A stretch of DNA of 22,649 nt from Sphingomonadales bacterium (GCA_018971065.1 JAGWVC010000064.1:1-22649), one strand, 5' to 3'. Counted from the stretch's first letter, positions 7,355-16,499 are shown. Translations and numbers: made by a program. The notes: generated by a model not told the origin, from the letters alone.

Positions 7355-9339
7355 CACGCGTCTCCCAGCAGCGCATCGACGATGCGGTTGGCGGCTTCGT
7401 CGGGCGACAGCGCCGTGGTGTCGATGCGGATTTCCGGGCTGACCGGGGCTTCATACGGGCTGTCGATGCCGGTGAAGTTCTTCAGCTCGCCCGAACGCGC
7501 CTTCTTGTAGAGGCCCTTGACGTCGCGTTCCTCGGCCACGCTCAGCGGGGTGTCGATGAACACCTCGACGAACTCGCCTTCGGGCAGCATCGCGCGGACC
7601 ATGTCGCGATCGGCCTTGAACGGGCTGATGAACGCGGTGATCACGATCAGGCCGGCATCGGTCATCAGCTTGCTGACCTCGCCGACGCGGCGGATGTTCT
7701 CGATGCGGTCAGCCTCGGTGAAGCCGAGGTCCTTGTTGAGGCCGTGGCGCACGTTGTCGCCATCGAGCAGGAAGGTGTGCCGGTTCATCCGGTGCAGCTT
7801 CTTCTCGACGAGGTTGGCGATCGTGCTCTTGCCCGAGCCCGAAAGCCCGGTGAACCACAGCACCGCCGGCTTCTGGTTCTTGAGGTTGGCGTGCGCGTCG
7901 CGGCTGATGTCCACGGCCTGCCAGTGCACGTTCTGCGCGCGGCGCAGGCTGAACTGGATCATGCCGGCGGCCACGGTGCCGTTGGTCATCTTGTCGATCA
8001 GGATGAAGCCGCCGAGGGCGCGGTTGTCGGCATAGGCCTCGAACACGATCGGCTTGTCGGTGACGATCTGGGCGACGCCGATGGCGTTCAGTTCCAGCGT
8101 CTTGACCGCGGTGTGTTCCATCGTGTTGACGTTGACCGCATACTTCGGCTGGTGGACGGTGGCCGAGACCATCTGTGTGCCCAGCTTCAGCCAGTAGGCG
8201 CGGCCGACGTGCAGCGGCTCGTCGGCCATCCACACGATCGTCGTCTCGAACTGGTCGGCGGCTTCGGGTGGATTGTCGGCGACGGCGATGACGTTGCCGC
8301 GCGAGCAATCGACCTCGTCGGCGAAGCAGATCGTCACCGATTCGCCGGCGACGGCCTCATCCTTGCCGTGGACGAGTTCGAGGTACTTCTCGGTGGTGAT
8401 GTCGGTATCGGTGATCGCGGGCAGCGCGGCCTTGTCGTCGGCCACGGCGATCTTGCTGACGGTGCTGGTCTTGCCCGAGGGCAGCACGCGAATGGCATCG
8501 CCCACCCGGACCTTGCCGGTGGCGATCTGCCCCGAGAAGCCGCGGAAATAGAGGTTGGGGCGGTTGACCCACTGCACCGGCATGCGGAACGGCTTTTGCG
8601 CATCGTCGGCAGAGTTGACCTCGACGGTTTCGAGGTGCGCGACGAGGCTGGGGCCAGTGTACCAAGGCGTGTTGGCCGAGGGGCCGGTGATATTGTCGCC
8701 CTTGAAGCCCGAGATCGGCATGGGGGTGAACGCGGTGATGCCGATCGACTTGGCGAACTCGGTGTAGTCGGCGACGATCTTGTCGAACACCTCCTGCGAG
8801 TAATCGACCAGGTCCATCTTGTTGACCGCCAGCACCAGGTTGCGGATGCCCAGCAGGTGGCACAGGTACGAGTGGCGGCGGGTCTGGACCAGCACGCCCT
8901 TGCGCGCGTCGATCAGGATGACGGCAAGGTCGGCGCCCGAGGCGCCGGTGACCATGTTGCGGGTGTACTGCTCATGCCCCGGGCAGTCGGCGACGATGAA
9001 CTTGCGCTTCTCGGTGTTGAAGAAGCGGTAGGCGACGTCGATGGTGATGCCCTGCTCACGCTCGGCGGCGAGGCCATCGACCAGCAGCGCGAAGTCGATC
9101 TCCTGCCCCTGGGTGCCGACCTTCTTGGAATCGGACTGGAGCGCGTCGAGCTGGTCCTCGAAGATCATCTTCGAATCGTAGAGCAGGCGGCCGATCAGGG
9201 TGGACTTGCCGTCGTCCACCGACCCGCAGGTGATGAAGCGCAGCATGGTCTTGTGCTGGTGCTGGTCAAGATAGGCGTCGATGTCCTGCGAGATCAGTTC
9301 ATCGACGACATAGACGGGATCGTTGGTTTCGGTGGTCAT
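7354..9339 (-). CDS. cysNC: Bifunctional sulfate adenylyltransferase subunit 1 / adenylylsulfate kinase
   Basis: 661 residues. The N-terminal part is the CysN GTPase: P-loop GSVDDGKST (39-47), EREQGITID switch, DCPGHEQY and NKMD base-recognition motif, followed by elongation-factor-like beta barrels. The C-terminal part (about 490-661) is APS kinase CysC: P-loop GLSGSGKST (498-506), [11 protein letters not shown], and the FISPFKADR and [19 protein letters not shown] segments. With CysD it makes APS from ATP and sulfate, driven by GTP hydrolysis; the kinase part then makes PAPS. The fusion is common in alphaproteobacteria. The ATG has GGAGGG six bases upstream. A 124-base gap with paired palindromes separates it from cysD, and its stop overlaps cysQ. 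Confidence 0.96.
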   Translation of the reverse strand: MTTETNDPVYVVDELISQDIDAYLDQHQHKTMLRFITCGSVDDGKSTLIGRLLYDSKMIFEDQLDALQSDSKKVGTQGQEIDFALLVDGLAAEREQGITIDVAYRFFNTEKRKFIVADCPGHEQYTRNMVTGASGADLAVILIDARKGVLVQTRRHSYLCHLLGIRNLVLAVNKMDLVDYSQEVFDKIVADYTEFAKSIGITAFTPMPISGFKGDNITGPSANTPWYTGPSLVAHLETVEVNSADDAQKPFRMPVQWVNRPNLYFRGFSGQIATGKVRVGDAIRVLPSGKTSTVSKIAVADDKAALPAITDTDITTEKYLELVHGKDEAVAGESVTICFADEVDCSRGNVIAVADNPPEAADQFETTIVWMADEPLHVGRAYWLKLGTQMVSATVHQPKYAVNVNTMEHTAVKTLELNAIGVAQIVTDKPIVFEAYADNRALGGFILIDKMTNGTVAAGMIQFSLRRAQNVHWQAVDISRDAHANLKNQKPAVLWFTGLSGSGKSTIANLVEKKLHRMNRHTFLLDGDNVRHGLNKDLGFTEADRIENIRRVGEVSKLMTDAGLIVITAFISPFKADRDMVRAMLPEGEFVEVFIDTPLSVAEERDVKGLYKKARSGELKNFTGIDSPYEAPVSPEIRIDTTALSPDEAANRIVDALLGDA

Positions 9340-9356
9340 TGTGTTCCCTCCGGATT

Positions 9357-9454
9357 CCCCTCCCGCCTGCGGGAGGGGCTAGGGGTGGGCATGAATTCTG
9401 GCGAAACGGGAGCGGGAAAGACCCACCCCCGACCCCTCCCGCAAGCGGGAGGGG
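9357..9454. repeat. Pair of inverted REP-like palindromes inside the cysDNC operon
   Basis: Two copies of one element face each other in the gap between cysD and cysNC. Copy A: perfect 10-bp palindrome CCCCTCCCGC-ct-GCGGGAGGGG (9357-9378) plus tail ctaGGGGTGGG (9379-9389). Copy B is the reverse complement: tail CCCACCCCcga (9422-9432) plus CCCCTCCCGC-aa-GCGGGAGGGG (9433-9454). The 30-base centre is unrelated. The layout is like a bacterial interspersed mosaic element (two inverted REPs). The RNA could fold either as two small hairpins or as one long 34-bp hairpin, and could set mRNA stability between the two genes. The claim that it is repeated elsewhere in the genome is expected from memory of similar high-GC intergenic elements, not shown here. 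Confidence 0.8.
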
Positions 9455-9463
9455 AGGGCAGGA

Positions 9464-10366
9464 TCAGAAATACCCCTGCTGCTTCTTCACTTCCATGCCG
9501 GCGCCGCCGGCGTCCTTGTCGATGGCGCGGCCCTGACGTTCGGAGGTCGTCGTCAGCAACGTCTCCTGAATGACCTCGGGCAGGGTCTTGGCGGTGGATT
9601 CGACCGCGCCGGTCAGCGGGTAGCAGCCGAGCGTGCGGAAGCGGACCGAACGCATCACCGGCACTTCGCCGGGCTTCAGCGGGAAGCGGTCGTCATCGAC
9701 CATCAGCAACATGCCGTCACGCTCCACCGTGGGGCGTTCGTCCGCGAAGTAGAGCGGGACGATCGGGATGTCGTTGAGGTGAATGTACTGCCAGATGTCC
9801 AGCTCGGTCCAGTTCGAGATCGGGAACACGCGGATCGATTCGCCCTTGTTCTTGCGGGCGTTGTAGAGGTTCCACAGCTCGGGGCGCTGGTTCTTCGGGT
9901 CCCAGCCGTGCGAGGCGGTGCGGAAGCTGAAGATGCGCTCCTTGGCGCGGCTCTTTTCCTCGTCGCGGCGGGCGCCGCCGAACGCGGCGTCGAAGCCGTA
10001 CTTGTCGAGCGCCTGCTTCAGGCCTTCCGTCTTCCACATGTCGGTGTGGAGCGCGCCGTGGTCGAACGGGTTGATGCCCTTCTCGGCGGCTTCGGGGTTG
10101 TGATAGACGAGCAGGTCCATGCCCGAAAGTTCGGCCATCTTGTCGCGCAGGTCGTACATCGCCCGGAACTTCCAGGTGGTATCGACGTGGAGCAGCGGGA
10201 ACGGCGGCGGCGAGGGATAGAACGCCTTGCGCGCCAGGTGCAGCATGACCGCGCTGTCCTTGCCCACCGAATAGAGCATCACCGGCTTTTCAGCCTCGGC
10301 GACAACCTCGCGGATGATGTGGATCGACTCGGCTTCGAGTCGCTCGAGATGCGTCAGGGTTTTCAT
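9464..10366 (-). CDS. cysD: Sulfate adenylyltransferase subunit 2
   Basis: 300 residues, PAPS-reductase/N-type ATP pyrophosphatase fold. The PP-loop is [13 protein letters not shown] near residue 33; [19 protein letters not shown] and [15 protein letters not shown] are CysD hallmarks, and the end TTTSERQGR...GYF is typical. CysD carries out the adenylyl transfer that makes APS from ATP and sulfate together with CysN, in the cytoplasm. The ATG at 10366 is chosen because [21 protein letters not shown] is the normal N-terminus and GAGGGCAGG precedes it; the frame stays open 23 codons further upstream without support. First gene of cysD-cysNC-cysQ; the promoter should lie in 10367-10427 but I could not pick convincing boxes. 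Confidence 0.95.
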   Translation of the reverse strand: MKTLTHLERLEAESIHIIREVVAEAEKPVMLYSVGKDSAVMLHLARKAFYPSPPPFPLLHVDTTWKFRAMYDLRDKMAELSGMDLLVYHNPEAAEKGINPFDHGALHTDMWKTEGLKQALDKYGFDAAFGGARRDEEKSRAKERIFSFRTASHGWDPKNQRPELWNLYNARKNKGESIRVFPISNWTELDIWQYIHLNDIPIVPLYFADERPTVERDGMLLMVDDDRFPLKPGEVPVMRSVRFRTLGCYPLTGAVESTAKTLPEVIQETLLTTTSERQGRAIDKDAGGAGMEVKKQQGYF

Positions 10367-10423
10367 CCTGCCCTCTTCCATTTGCCTTCGTTGATTCGTT
10401 TCCTCGCAGAGAAGGCGAATCGG

Positions 10424-10443
10424 CAAACCTCCCATTTGGGAGG
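10424..10443 (-). terminator. Weak terminator-like hairpin after the SDR of the kor operon
   Basis: 7-bp arms CCTCCCA (10428-10434) and TGGGAGG (10437-10443). Read on the minus strand the hairpin is followed by TTTG. It separates the four-gene kor operon from cysD. Short stem and short T run, so termination may be partial and cysD could receive some read-through. Confidence 0.4.
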
Positions 10444-10477
10444 GTTGGAAGAAATGGCAGCGGAATTCGGGGAGGCG

Positions 10478-11257
10478 TCAGCCCTGGCGGGCGGCGAGGC
10501 CGGGGATGCAGCCGCCATCGACCAGCACGTCGATGCCGGTGACGAAGCTGGCGGCGGGCGAGCACAGGAACGCGGCGACTGCGGCGACTTCCTCGGCGCG
10601 GGCCGGGCGGCCGGCGGGCGAGGCTTCGACCATCGCCTTCATGATCGGCGATTCCTGCATTTCCTGGCGGCCCATCGGCGTGTCGATGATGCCGGGCGAG
10701 ATCGAGTTGAGGCGCGCGCCGAAGGTCAGGCAGGCGCGGCGGGTGTAGAGCATGACGCCGCGCTTCGAGATCATGTAGGCGCGGCCGGGATCGGTGGCGA
10801 TCGACAGCAGCGAGGCGACCTGTTCGGGGGTGCGCACGGCGTCGATGGCGGCGTCGAACACGGTGCCGCCCATGTGTGCGGAGGACGACGAGAACAGCAC
10901 GGCGGCGCCATCGGGCGCCATGTGCGGCTGCACGGCATCGACCAGCCGCATGGTGGCGGCAAGGTTGATGTCGAGGATGCGGGCGGCATCGCCCATCGTC
11001 GGTGATATGCCGGCGCAGTGGATCAGCGCGCCGATCTTGCGGCCGGCGAGCGTGGCGACGAGGGTGGCGCCATAATCGGGCGCGGCGATGTCGCCGGCCA
11101 GCGTTTCCACCGGGGTGGCGGTGAGCCGCGCGGCGGTGGCGGCCAGGCGCTCGGCATTGAGGTCGCACAGCAGCAGTGGCCAGCCGGCCTGCTGCATGAG
11201 GCGGGCGGCGGCTTCACCCATGCCCGAGGCGGCGCCGGTGATGATGGCGAGGGTCAT
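10478..11257 (-). CDS. Short-chain dehydrogenase/reductase at the end of the kor operon
   Basis: 259 residues from the ATG at 11257 (GGAG about nine bases upstream; the protein then starts MTLAIITGAASGMGE, with no extra leader). Motifs: cofactor loop TGAASGMG, HCAG in place of NNAG, SSSSAHMGG with the catalytic Ser, YMISK with Tyr and Lys, and a C-terminal GIDVLVDGG. Asp after beta strand 2 (LCDLNAERL) favours NAD. The overall pattern, with a compact loop and late YxxxK, resembles the 3-alpha-hydroxysteroid dehydrogenase/carbonyl reductase branch, but I would not name a substrate. It starts 17 bases after korB, so it is most likely the fourth gene of that operon, an unexpected partner for a 2-oxoacid oxidoreductase. 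Confidence 0.9.
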   Translation of the reverse strand: MTLAIITGAASGMGEAAARLMQQAGWPLLLCDLNAERLAATAARLTATPVETLAGDIAAPDYGATLVATLAGRKIGALIHCAGISPTMGDAARILDINLAATMRLVDAVQPHMAPDGAAVLFSSSSAHMGGTVFDAAIDAVRTPEQVASLLSIATDPGRAYMISKRGVMLYTRRACLTFGARLNSISPGIIDTPMGRQEMQESPIMKAMVEASPAGRPARAEEVAAVAAFLCSPAASFVTGIDVLVDGGCIPGLAARQG

Positions 11258-11274
11258 GGGGGAGTCTCCGTGGA

Positions 11275-12330
11275 TCAGCGCAGCGAGGCGTTGAGCGCTT
11301 CGAGCGCGTCGCTGCCCGGGCACAGGTCGGCGTCGGTCAGGCTGTTGAGCGGCGCCTCGACGGTGTTGAGGTGCTTGTGCAGATCATCGGCGTGCTCATC
11401 GACGTAAAGCAGGCCGGTGACGATCTCGCCCAGCGCGGCGTGTTCGTGGAGGTGGTTCATCGCGCCGATGCGGTCAGTGGGGTCGTAATCGGTGCCGAGC
11501 TTGCGCAGCAGCAGCATCGAACCGTCGTGCTGGACGACGCGGCGCAGCTCGCCGGGGGCATAGCTGGTCTCGATCGCGTGGCGCTGCAGGATCACCTCGA
11601 CCTTGTTCACCGCCTCGTTGTGCTCGCGCACGTAGTCGTAGGACTTGGTGGAGCCGGCGTGGTTGTTGAAGGTGACGCAGGGGGACAGCACGTCGAGGAA
11701 CGCCGGGCCCTTGTGGCGCAGCGCGCCCTTGATCAGCGGGACGAGCTGGTCCTTGTCGCCCGAGAAGCTGCGCGCGACGTAAGTGGCGCCGAGTTGCAGG
11801 GCGAGCGCGACGAGGTCGATCGGGCTGTCGGCGTTGAGCACGCCCTTCTTGCTCTTGCTGCCCTTGTCGGCGGTGGCGGAGAACTGGCCCTTGGTGAGGC
11901 CGTAGACGCCGTTGTTCTCGACGATGTAGGTCAGGTTGACGCCGCGCCGCATGGCGTGGGCGAACTGGCCGATGCCGATGGAGGCCGAATCGCCGTCGCC
12001 CGAGACCCCGAGGTACGTCAGCTCGCGGTTGGCCAGCGCGGCGCCGGTGGCCACAGATGGCATGCGGCCGTGGACCGAGTTGAAGCCGTGGCTGGCGCCG
12101 AGGAAGTAGTCGGGCGTTTTCGACGAGCAGCCGATGCCGCTCATCTTGGCGATGCGGTGCGGCTCGATGTCGAGTTCGTAGCAGGCCTGGACGACCGCGG
12201 CGCTGATCGAATCGTGGCCGCAGCCGGCGCACAACGTGGATACGCGGCCTTCATAGTCGCGGCGGGTGAAGCCGGCGGCGTTGCGCGGCAGGGCTTCGGA
12301 ACCGAGGCGGGGCTTGGCAATGTAGGTCAT
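11275..12330 (-). CDS. korB: 2-oxoacid:acceptor oxidoreductase, beta subunit
   Basis: 351 residues. TPP motif GDGDSASIG (111-119) closing with ENN (138-140). Four cysteines placed to hold the catalytic [4Fe-4S] cluster are visible: Cys34 and Cys37 (CAGC), Cys68 (GIGCSS) and Cys218 (SPCVTF). This is the KorB type, which decarboxylates 2-oxoglutarate or another 2-oxoacid, makes the acyl-CoA and passes electrons to a low-potential acceptor. The start is the ATG at 12330, five bases after the korA stop; MTYIAKPRLG is a sensible N-terminus and the longer open frame overlaps korA. The C-terminal 60-70 residues are the usual KorB extension. Cytoplasmic, complex with KorA. Confidence 0.93.
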   Translation of the reverse strand: MTYIAKPRLGSEALPRNAAGFTRRDYEGRVSTLCAGCGHDSISAAVVQACYELDIEPHRIAKMSGIGCSSKTPDYFLGASHGFNSVHGRMPSVATGAALANRELTYLGVSGDGDSASIGIGQFAHAMRRGVNLTYIVENNGVYGLTKGQFSATADKGSKSKKGVLNADSPIDLVALALQLGATYVARSFSGDKDQLVPLIKGALRHKGPAFLDVLSPCVTFNNHAGSTKSYDYVREHNEAVNKVEVILQRHAIETSYAPGELRRVVQHDGSMLLLRKLGTDYDPTDRIGAMNHLHEHAALGEIVTGLLYVDEHADDLHKHLNTVEAPLNSLTDADLCPGSDALEALNASLR

Positions 12331-12335
12331 GTCGT

Positions 12336-14186
12336 TCAGCCCTTCGTCGGAGCCAGAGGGCGCAGGCGGGGGGAGTTCATCGCTTCGGTAATGGCGCCGG
12401 CGATGAAGCGCGCGGTGATCGGGCTGCCGTCGTAGTGCAGCACCTTCACCAGCTTCTTCGGATCGAACTCGCACTCGTTGACCAGCAGGGTGCGGAGCTG
12501 GCCGCTCTCGTTCTGCTCGACCACGAAGACGAAATCGTGGGCATCGACGAAGGCTTCGACTTCGGCGTTGAACGGGAAGCCGCGCACGCGCAGCGCGTCG
12601 AGGGGCAGGCCGTCATCGGCCAGCAGGTCCAGCGCTTCGGCCATCGCCGGGCTGGTCGAGCCGTAATAGACGACGCCGAGTCGGGTGGGCTGGGCGGCCG
12701 GCTGGATGACGGGCGCGGGGACCAGGCCCTTGGCGGTCTCGAACTTGGTGCGCAGGCGCTCCATGTTGTAGACGTAGTCCTCGCCCAGCTCGGAATAGCG
12801 GGCCTGGGCGTTGCGGCTGGTGCCGCGCGTGAAGAACGCGCCCTTGTCGGGGTGCGTGCCGGGGATGGTGCGCCAGGGGATGCCGTCGCCGTCAACATCC
12901 TCGTAGCGGCCGAACATCCGGCCGGCGTCGAGGTCTTCGGCGGTCAGCACCTTGCCGCGATCGTAGGCGCGGTTATCGTCCCACGCGAACGGCTTGCTCA
13001 GCCGCTCGTTCATGCCGATGTCGAGGTCGGTCATCAGGAACACCGGGGTCTGCAGCCGCTCCGCAAGGTCGAATGCCTGCGCGGTCATCGTGAAGCACTC
13101 GTAAGGGTCTTCGGGGAACAGCAGCACGTGGCGGGTGTCGCCGTGGCTGGCATAGGCGCAGAGCAGCAGGTCGGACTGCTGGGTCTTGGTGGGCATCCCG
13201 GTGGACGGGCCGCCGCGCTGGACATCGACGATGACCGAGGGGACTTCGGCGAAGTACGACAGGCCCAGGAATTCCTGCATCAGCGAGATGCCGGGGCCGG
13301 AGGTGGCGGTGAAGGCGCGGGCGCCGTTCCAGCTTGCGCCCAGCACCATGCCGATCGACGCGAGCTCGTCCTCGGCCTGGACGATGGCGTAGCGGGCGGT
13401 GCCGCTTTCGGGGCAGGTGCGATACTTGCGGCAGTAGGTGGTGAACGCTTCGACCACCGAGGTGGACGGGGTGATCGGATACCAGGCGGCGACGGTGGCA
13501 CCGCCATAGACCGCGCCGAGGCCGGCGGCGGCGTTGCCGTCGATGACGATGCGATCCCCCACCGCGTCCGAGCGGCGGATCTTCAGGCCGATCTTCTGGG
13601 CGAAGTGTTCGCGGGCATATTCGTAGCCGATGCGGGCGGCTTCGCGGTTGCCGTCGATCAGCTTGGTCTTGCCGCGATACTGCTGGGCGATGAGTCCGGC
13701 GACGACCTCGAGGTCCATGTCGAGCAGGCCGGCGATGGCGCCGACGTACATGATGTTCTTGAACAGGCGGCGCTGGTTCGGATCGGTGAACTCGCGCGTG
13801 CAGATCGCGGTGAGCGGAATGCCGATGACATTGATGTCGTCGCGCAGCTTGCCCTTCAGGGGGCGGGTGCTGTCATAGAACAGGTAGCCGCCGGGTTCGA
13901 TCTCGGCGACATCGGCGTCCCAGGTCTGCGCGTTCAGCGCGATCATCAGGTCGCAGCCGCCGCGCCGGCCGAGCCAGCCCTTTTCCGAGACGCGCACCTC
14001 GTACCAGGTGGGCATGCCCTGGATGTTCGAGGGGAAGATGTTGCGCGGGGCCACCGGCACGCCCATGCGGACGATGGCGCGGGCAAACATCTCGTTGGCC
14101 GAGGCCGAGCCCGAGCCGTTGACGTTGGCGAACTTGACGACGAAGTCGTTGACGGCGGTGATGGCGGGCACAGTAACGGTATCCAT
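12336..14186 (-). CDS. korA: 2-oxoacid:acceptor oxidoreductase, fused gamma-alpha subunit
   Basis: 616 residues. The N-terminal 15-200 is the gamma domain (NGSGSASANEMFARAIVRMG, GCDLMIALNAQTW). It is followed by the alpha pyrimidine-binding domain with GNAAAGLGAVYGGATVAAWYPITPSTS and the family signature QRGGPSTGMPTKTQQSDL, then a C-terminal domain around 490-616. This is the usual KorA layout of two-subunit oxidoreductases that lack a separate ferredoxin delta subunit. With KorB it oxidises a 2-oxoacid in a CoA-dependent way. The ATG lies three bases after the stop of the FAD/iron-sulfur gene, with GGTGGAGG as ribosome site inside that gene's end. 2-Oxoglutarate is the likely substrate by family; pyruvate or branched-chain oxoacids cannot be excluded. 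Confidence 0.93.
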   Translation of the reverse strand: MDTVTVPAITAVNDFVVKFANVNGSGSASANEMFARAIVRMGVPVAPRNIFPSNIQGMPTWYEVRVSEKGWLGRRGGCDLMIALNAQTWDADVAEIEPGGYLFYDSTRPLKGKLRDDINVIGIPLTAICTREFTDPNQRRLFKNIMYVGAIAGLLDMDLEVVAGLIAQQYRGKTKLIDGNREAARIGYEYAREHFAQKIGLKIRRSDAVGDRIVIDGNAAAGLGAVYGGATVAAWYPITPSTSVVEAFTTYCRKYRTCPESGTARYAIVQAEDELASIGMVLGASWNGARAFTATSGPGISLMQEFLGLSYFAEVPSVIVDVQRGGPSTGMPTKTQQSDLLLCAYASHGDTRHVLLFPEDPYECFTMTAQAFDLAERLQTPVFLMTDLDIGMNERLSKPFAWDDNRAYDRGKVLTAEDLDAGRMFGRYEDVDGDGIPWRTIPGTHPDKGAFFTRGTSRNAQARYSELGEDYVYNMERLRTKFETAKGLVPAPVIQPAAQPTRLGVVYYGSTSPAMAEALDLLADDGLPLDALRVRGFPFNAEVEAFVDAHDFVFVVEQNESGQLRTLLVNECEFDPKKLVKVLHYDGSPITARFIAGAITEAMNSPRLRPLAPTKG

Positions 14187-14189
14187 TGC

Positions 14190-16034
14190 TCAGGCCTCCA
14201 CCGGTGCGGTCTTGCAGGAGTTGCCCTTGGCGGCTTGCGGCACGAGCCAATCGACCTTCTGCATGTCCCACGCGTTGGTGGGGCAGCGTTCCGAACACAG
14301 CCCGCAGTGCAGGCACAGGTTCTCGTCCTTGACCATGACGCGGCCGGTCTTCAGCCCGCCCTCGACATAGAGCGGCTGGTCGAGGTTGGGGGCGGGGGCC
14401 TTCAGGCGGGTCCGCAGGTCCGCCTCGTCGATCTGCTCGATATTGGCGTCCGTGAACGTGATGCATTCGGTGGGGCAGATATCGACGCACGAATCGCACT
14501 CGATGCAGGTGGGGGCGGTGAACACCGTTGCCATGTCGCAGTTGAGGCAGCGCGCGGCCTCGTTGCAGGCCTTCTCGACGTCGAAGCCGACTTCGAGTTC
14601 GAGCTTGATGTCCTTCAGCGCTTCCTGGAGGTTGCGGGTCGCCATCGCCTGGCGGTCGTCCTCGGAAATGTCGTTGTCATAGGCCCACTCGTGGATGCCC
14701 ATCTTCTGGGTGACCAGCGTGACACGCTCGCCCGGACGATCAGCAACCACGTCCTTGCCCTGGCAGAACAGGTCGATCGAGACGGCGGCGACGTGGCCCT
14801 GGGCAACGGCGGTGATGATGTTCTTGGGGCCGAGCGCGGCGTCACCGCCGAAGAACACGTCGGGCAGTTCGGACTGGAACGTGGTTTCGTTCAGCTTCGG
14901 CAGGTCCCACTTGTCGAAGGTGAGGCCGATGTCGCGCTCAATCCACGGGAAGGCGTTTTCCTGGCCGATGGCGATCATCACCTCGTCGCAGGGGACGGTT
15001 TCCATGCGGCCGGTGGGGGCGAGGGTGCGGCGGCCATTCGCGTCGTGCTGCACTTCGACGTGTTCGAAGGTGACGCCGGTGAGCTTGCCGGCGTCGTGCT
15101 CGAACGCCATCGGCACCATGCAGTTGCGGATGGTGACGCCCTCGTGCAGCGCCTCGTCCTTCTCCCAGGGCGAGGCCTTCATTTCCTCGAAGCCCGAGCG
15201 GACGATGACATGCACTTCATCGGCGCCGAGGCGCAGCGACGAGCGGCAGCAGTCCATCGCGGTGTTGCCGCCGCCCAGCACGATAACGCGCTTGCCGACG
15301 GTTTCGACGTGGCCGAACGCGATGTTCGACAGCCAGTCGATGCCGATGTGGATGTTCGCGGCGGCTTCCTGGCGGCCGGGCAAATCGGCCTCACGCCCGC
15401 GTGGGGCGCCGGTGCCGACGAAGATGGCATCCCAGCCCTGCGCGCGCAGGTCCTTCAGGCTGTCGATCCAGCGATCCTGGACGATGGTGACGCCCAGGCC
15501 CTCGACGTAGCCGCATTCCTCGTCGATCACGTCGTCGGGCAGGCGGAACTTGGGGATCTGGCTGCGCATCATCCCGCCCGACTGCTTGAAGCCGTCGAAC
15601 ACGGTGACATGATAGCCGGCGACGGCAAGGTCGCGCGCGACGGTCAGCGAGGCGGGGCCGGCGCCGACGCAGGCAATCCGCTTGCCGTTCTTCTGCGCGG
15701 GCGGGGTGGGCAGGCGGGCGGAAATGTCACCCTTGAGGTCGGCGGCGACGCGCTTCATCCGGCAGATTGCCACCGGCTCCTCATCCACGCGGCCACGGCG
15801 GCAGGCGGGTTCGCACGGACGGTCGCAGACGCGGCCGAGAATGCCGGGGAACACGTTCGACCACCAGTTGATCTCGTAGCTGTCGGCATAGCGGCCGGCC
15901 GCGATCAGCCGCAGGTATTCCGGCACCGGCGTATGCGCCGGGCAGGCCCACTGGCAATCGACAACCTGATGGAAATGTCCGCTCCCCACTTCACCGGCGC
16001 TGGTCAACGTTCCGTAACTCCACTCTGCGGTCAA
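14190..16034 (-). CDS. GltD-like FAD/NAD(P) oxidoreductase with C-terminal 2x[4Fe-4S] ferredoxin domain
   Basis: 614 residues from a TTG start. N-terminal GltD-type iron-sulfur domain: Cys27 and Cys31 (DCQWACP), Cys70, Cys74, Cys78 and Cys91. FAD loop VGAGPASL near 124; second nucleotide loop LGGGNTAMD near 253; C-terminal FFGGDAALGP. Then two ferredoxin motifs, CIECDSCVDICP and CLHCGLCSERCP. The protein should carry electrons between iron-sulfur clusters, FAD and NAD(P)H. As first gene of the operon with korA and korB it is the likely electron outlet or inlet of the KOR. No ATG exists in the 100 codons upstream; TTG at 16034 leaves the family's usual 25-30 residues before DCQWACP. A GTG near 16121 is an alternative start but would add a leader with no family resemblance. 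Confidence 0.88.
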   Translation of the reverse strand: MTAEWSYGTLTSAGEVGSGHFHQVVDCQWACPAHTPVPEYLRLIAAGRYADSYEINWWSNVFPGILGRVCDRPCEPACRRGRVDEEPVAICRMKRVAADLKGDISARLPTPPAQKNGKRIACVGAGPASLTVARDLAVAGYHVTVFDGFKQSGGMMRSQIPKFRLPDDVIDEECGYVEGLGVTIVQDRWIDSLKDLRAQGWDAIFVGTGAPRGREADLPGRQEAAANIHIGIDWLSNIAFGHVETVGKRVIVLGGGNTAMDCCRSSLRLGADEVHVIVRSGFEEMKASPWEKDEALHEGVTIRNCMVPMAFEHDAGKLTGVTFEHVEVQHDANGRRTLAPTGRMETVPCDEVMIAIGQENAFPWIERDIGLTFDKWDLPKLNETTFQSELPDVFFGGDAALGPKNIITAVAQGHVAAVSIDLFCQGKDVVADRPGERVTLVTQKMGIHEWAYDNDISEDDRQAMATRNLQEALKDIKLELEVGFDVEKACNEAARCLNCDMATVFTAPTCIECDSCVDICPTECITFTDANIEQIDEADLRTRLKAPAPNLDQPLYVEGGLKTGRVMVKDENLCLHCGLCSERCPTNAWDMQKVDWLVPQAAKGNSCKTAPVEA

Positions 16035-16054
16035 TCGACGGGCTGGCCCGCCAT
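16031..16054 (-). other. Possible 7-codon upstream ORF overlapping the TTG start
   Basis: ATG at 16054 preceded by AAAGAGG starts a frame reading MAGQPVD and stops with TGA at 16033-16031, sharing two bases with the TTG start of the FAD/iron-sulfur gene (TTGA). The arrangement could feed ribosomes into the weak TTG start. No direct proof that it is translated. Confidence 0.25.
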
Positions 16055-16499
16055 GCCCGCCAGCCTCTTTCGGGCAATCGGACCTGGGACCCAAACTGCC
16101 TTTTGTGGCAGGGGTCAACACCGTATCGCCGCAAATCGTACGCTTTGCGCCCTCACGATGCTGCTGAGGAGCGGGGACGCGCGGGGCGATGCGGCACCTC
16201 GCCGGAGGGAAAGGCGGGGGAATCGGGCTGATTTGTGGCCGAAAGATCCCCGTCGCGGGATGCCGCAGGAAATGCTGCCTGCCCACGCAAAGCTGCGCGT
16301 AATCATCGTTAATATTATCTTGAGAGCATGGCGGTATCACCATCCGGCGTGCCTGGATCGCGCCCGGCGGGTGATGGGGTGATCGCCATCACCGGCGCGG
16401 ATCGGTCCAGGTTCGACATGCGATGCGGCTGCGCGCGGCCTCCGGATGGACCCGGAGGAGAATGCGGGGCCGTCTGGAGCCGGGCGGAACGCACCGACG
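16055..16499. other. Divergent intergenic region with several hairpins
   Basis: About 445 bases between the kor operon (-) and the EAL gene (+), with no convincing gene. Seen here: CTGCC-N6-GGCAG (16096-16111), which on the minus strand is a small hairpin followed by TTT in the kor leader; a TTGACC box just before it (16118-16113, minus); a near-CtrA site at 16308; an AT-rich stretch 16300-16325, the most likely place for promoters; and an 8-bp perfect hairpin GGTGATGG-N8-CCATCACC (16370-16393) in the leader of the EAL gene. Confidence 0.4.
16308..16323 (-). promoter_or_regulatory. Near-consensus CtrA site upstream of the EAL gene and kor operon
   Basis: On the minus strand TCAA-GATAATA-TTAAC, one mismatch from the TTAA-N7-TTAAC consensus of the alphaproteobacterial response regulator CtrA. 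It lies in the AT-rich spot of the divergent region, 176-191 bases before the EAL start. A second, perfect site lies at the other end of the same gene. Confidence 0.35.

Noticed and set aside
7744..9573. Open frame of 609 codons on the + strand opposite cysNC
   Set aside because: Shadow of cysNC that also crosses the inverted REP pair; no ribosome site or domain.
12435..16382. Open frame of 1315 codons on the + strand opposite the kor operon
   Set aside because: It mirrors korA and the FAD gene codon by codon; high-GC third positions keep the antisense frame open. No ribosome site or recognisable domain, and the residue mix is repetitive (Gly, Ala, Val, Asp, His).
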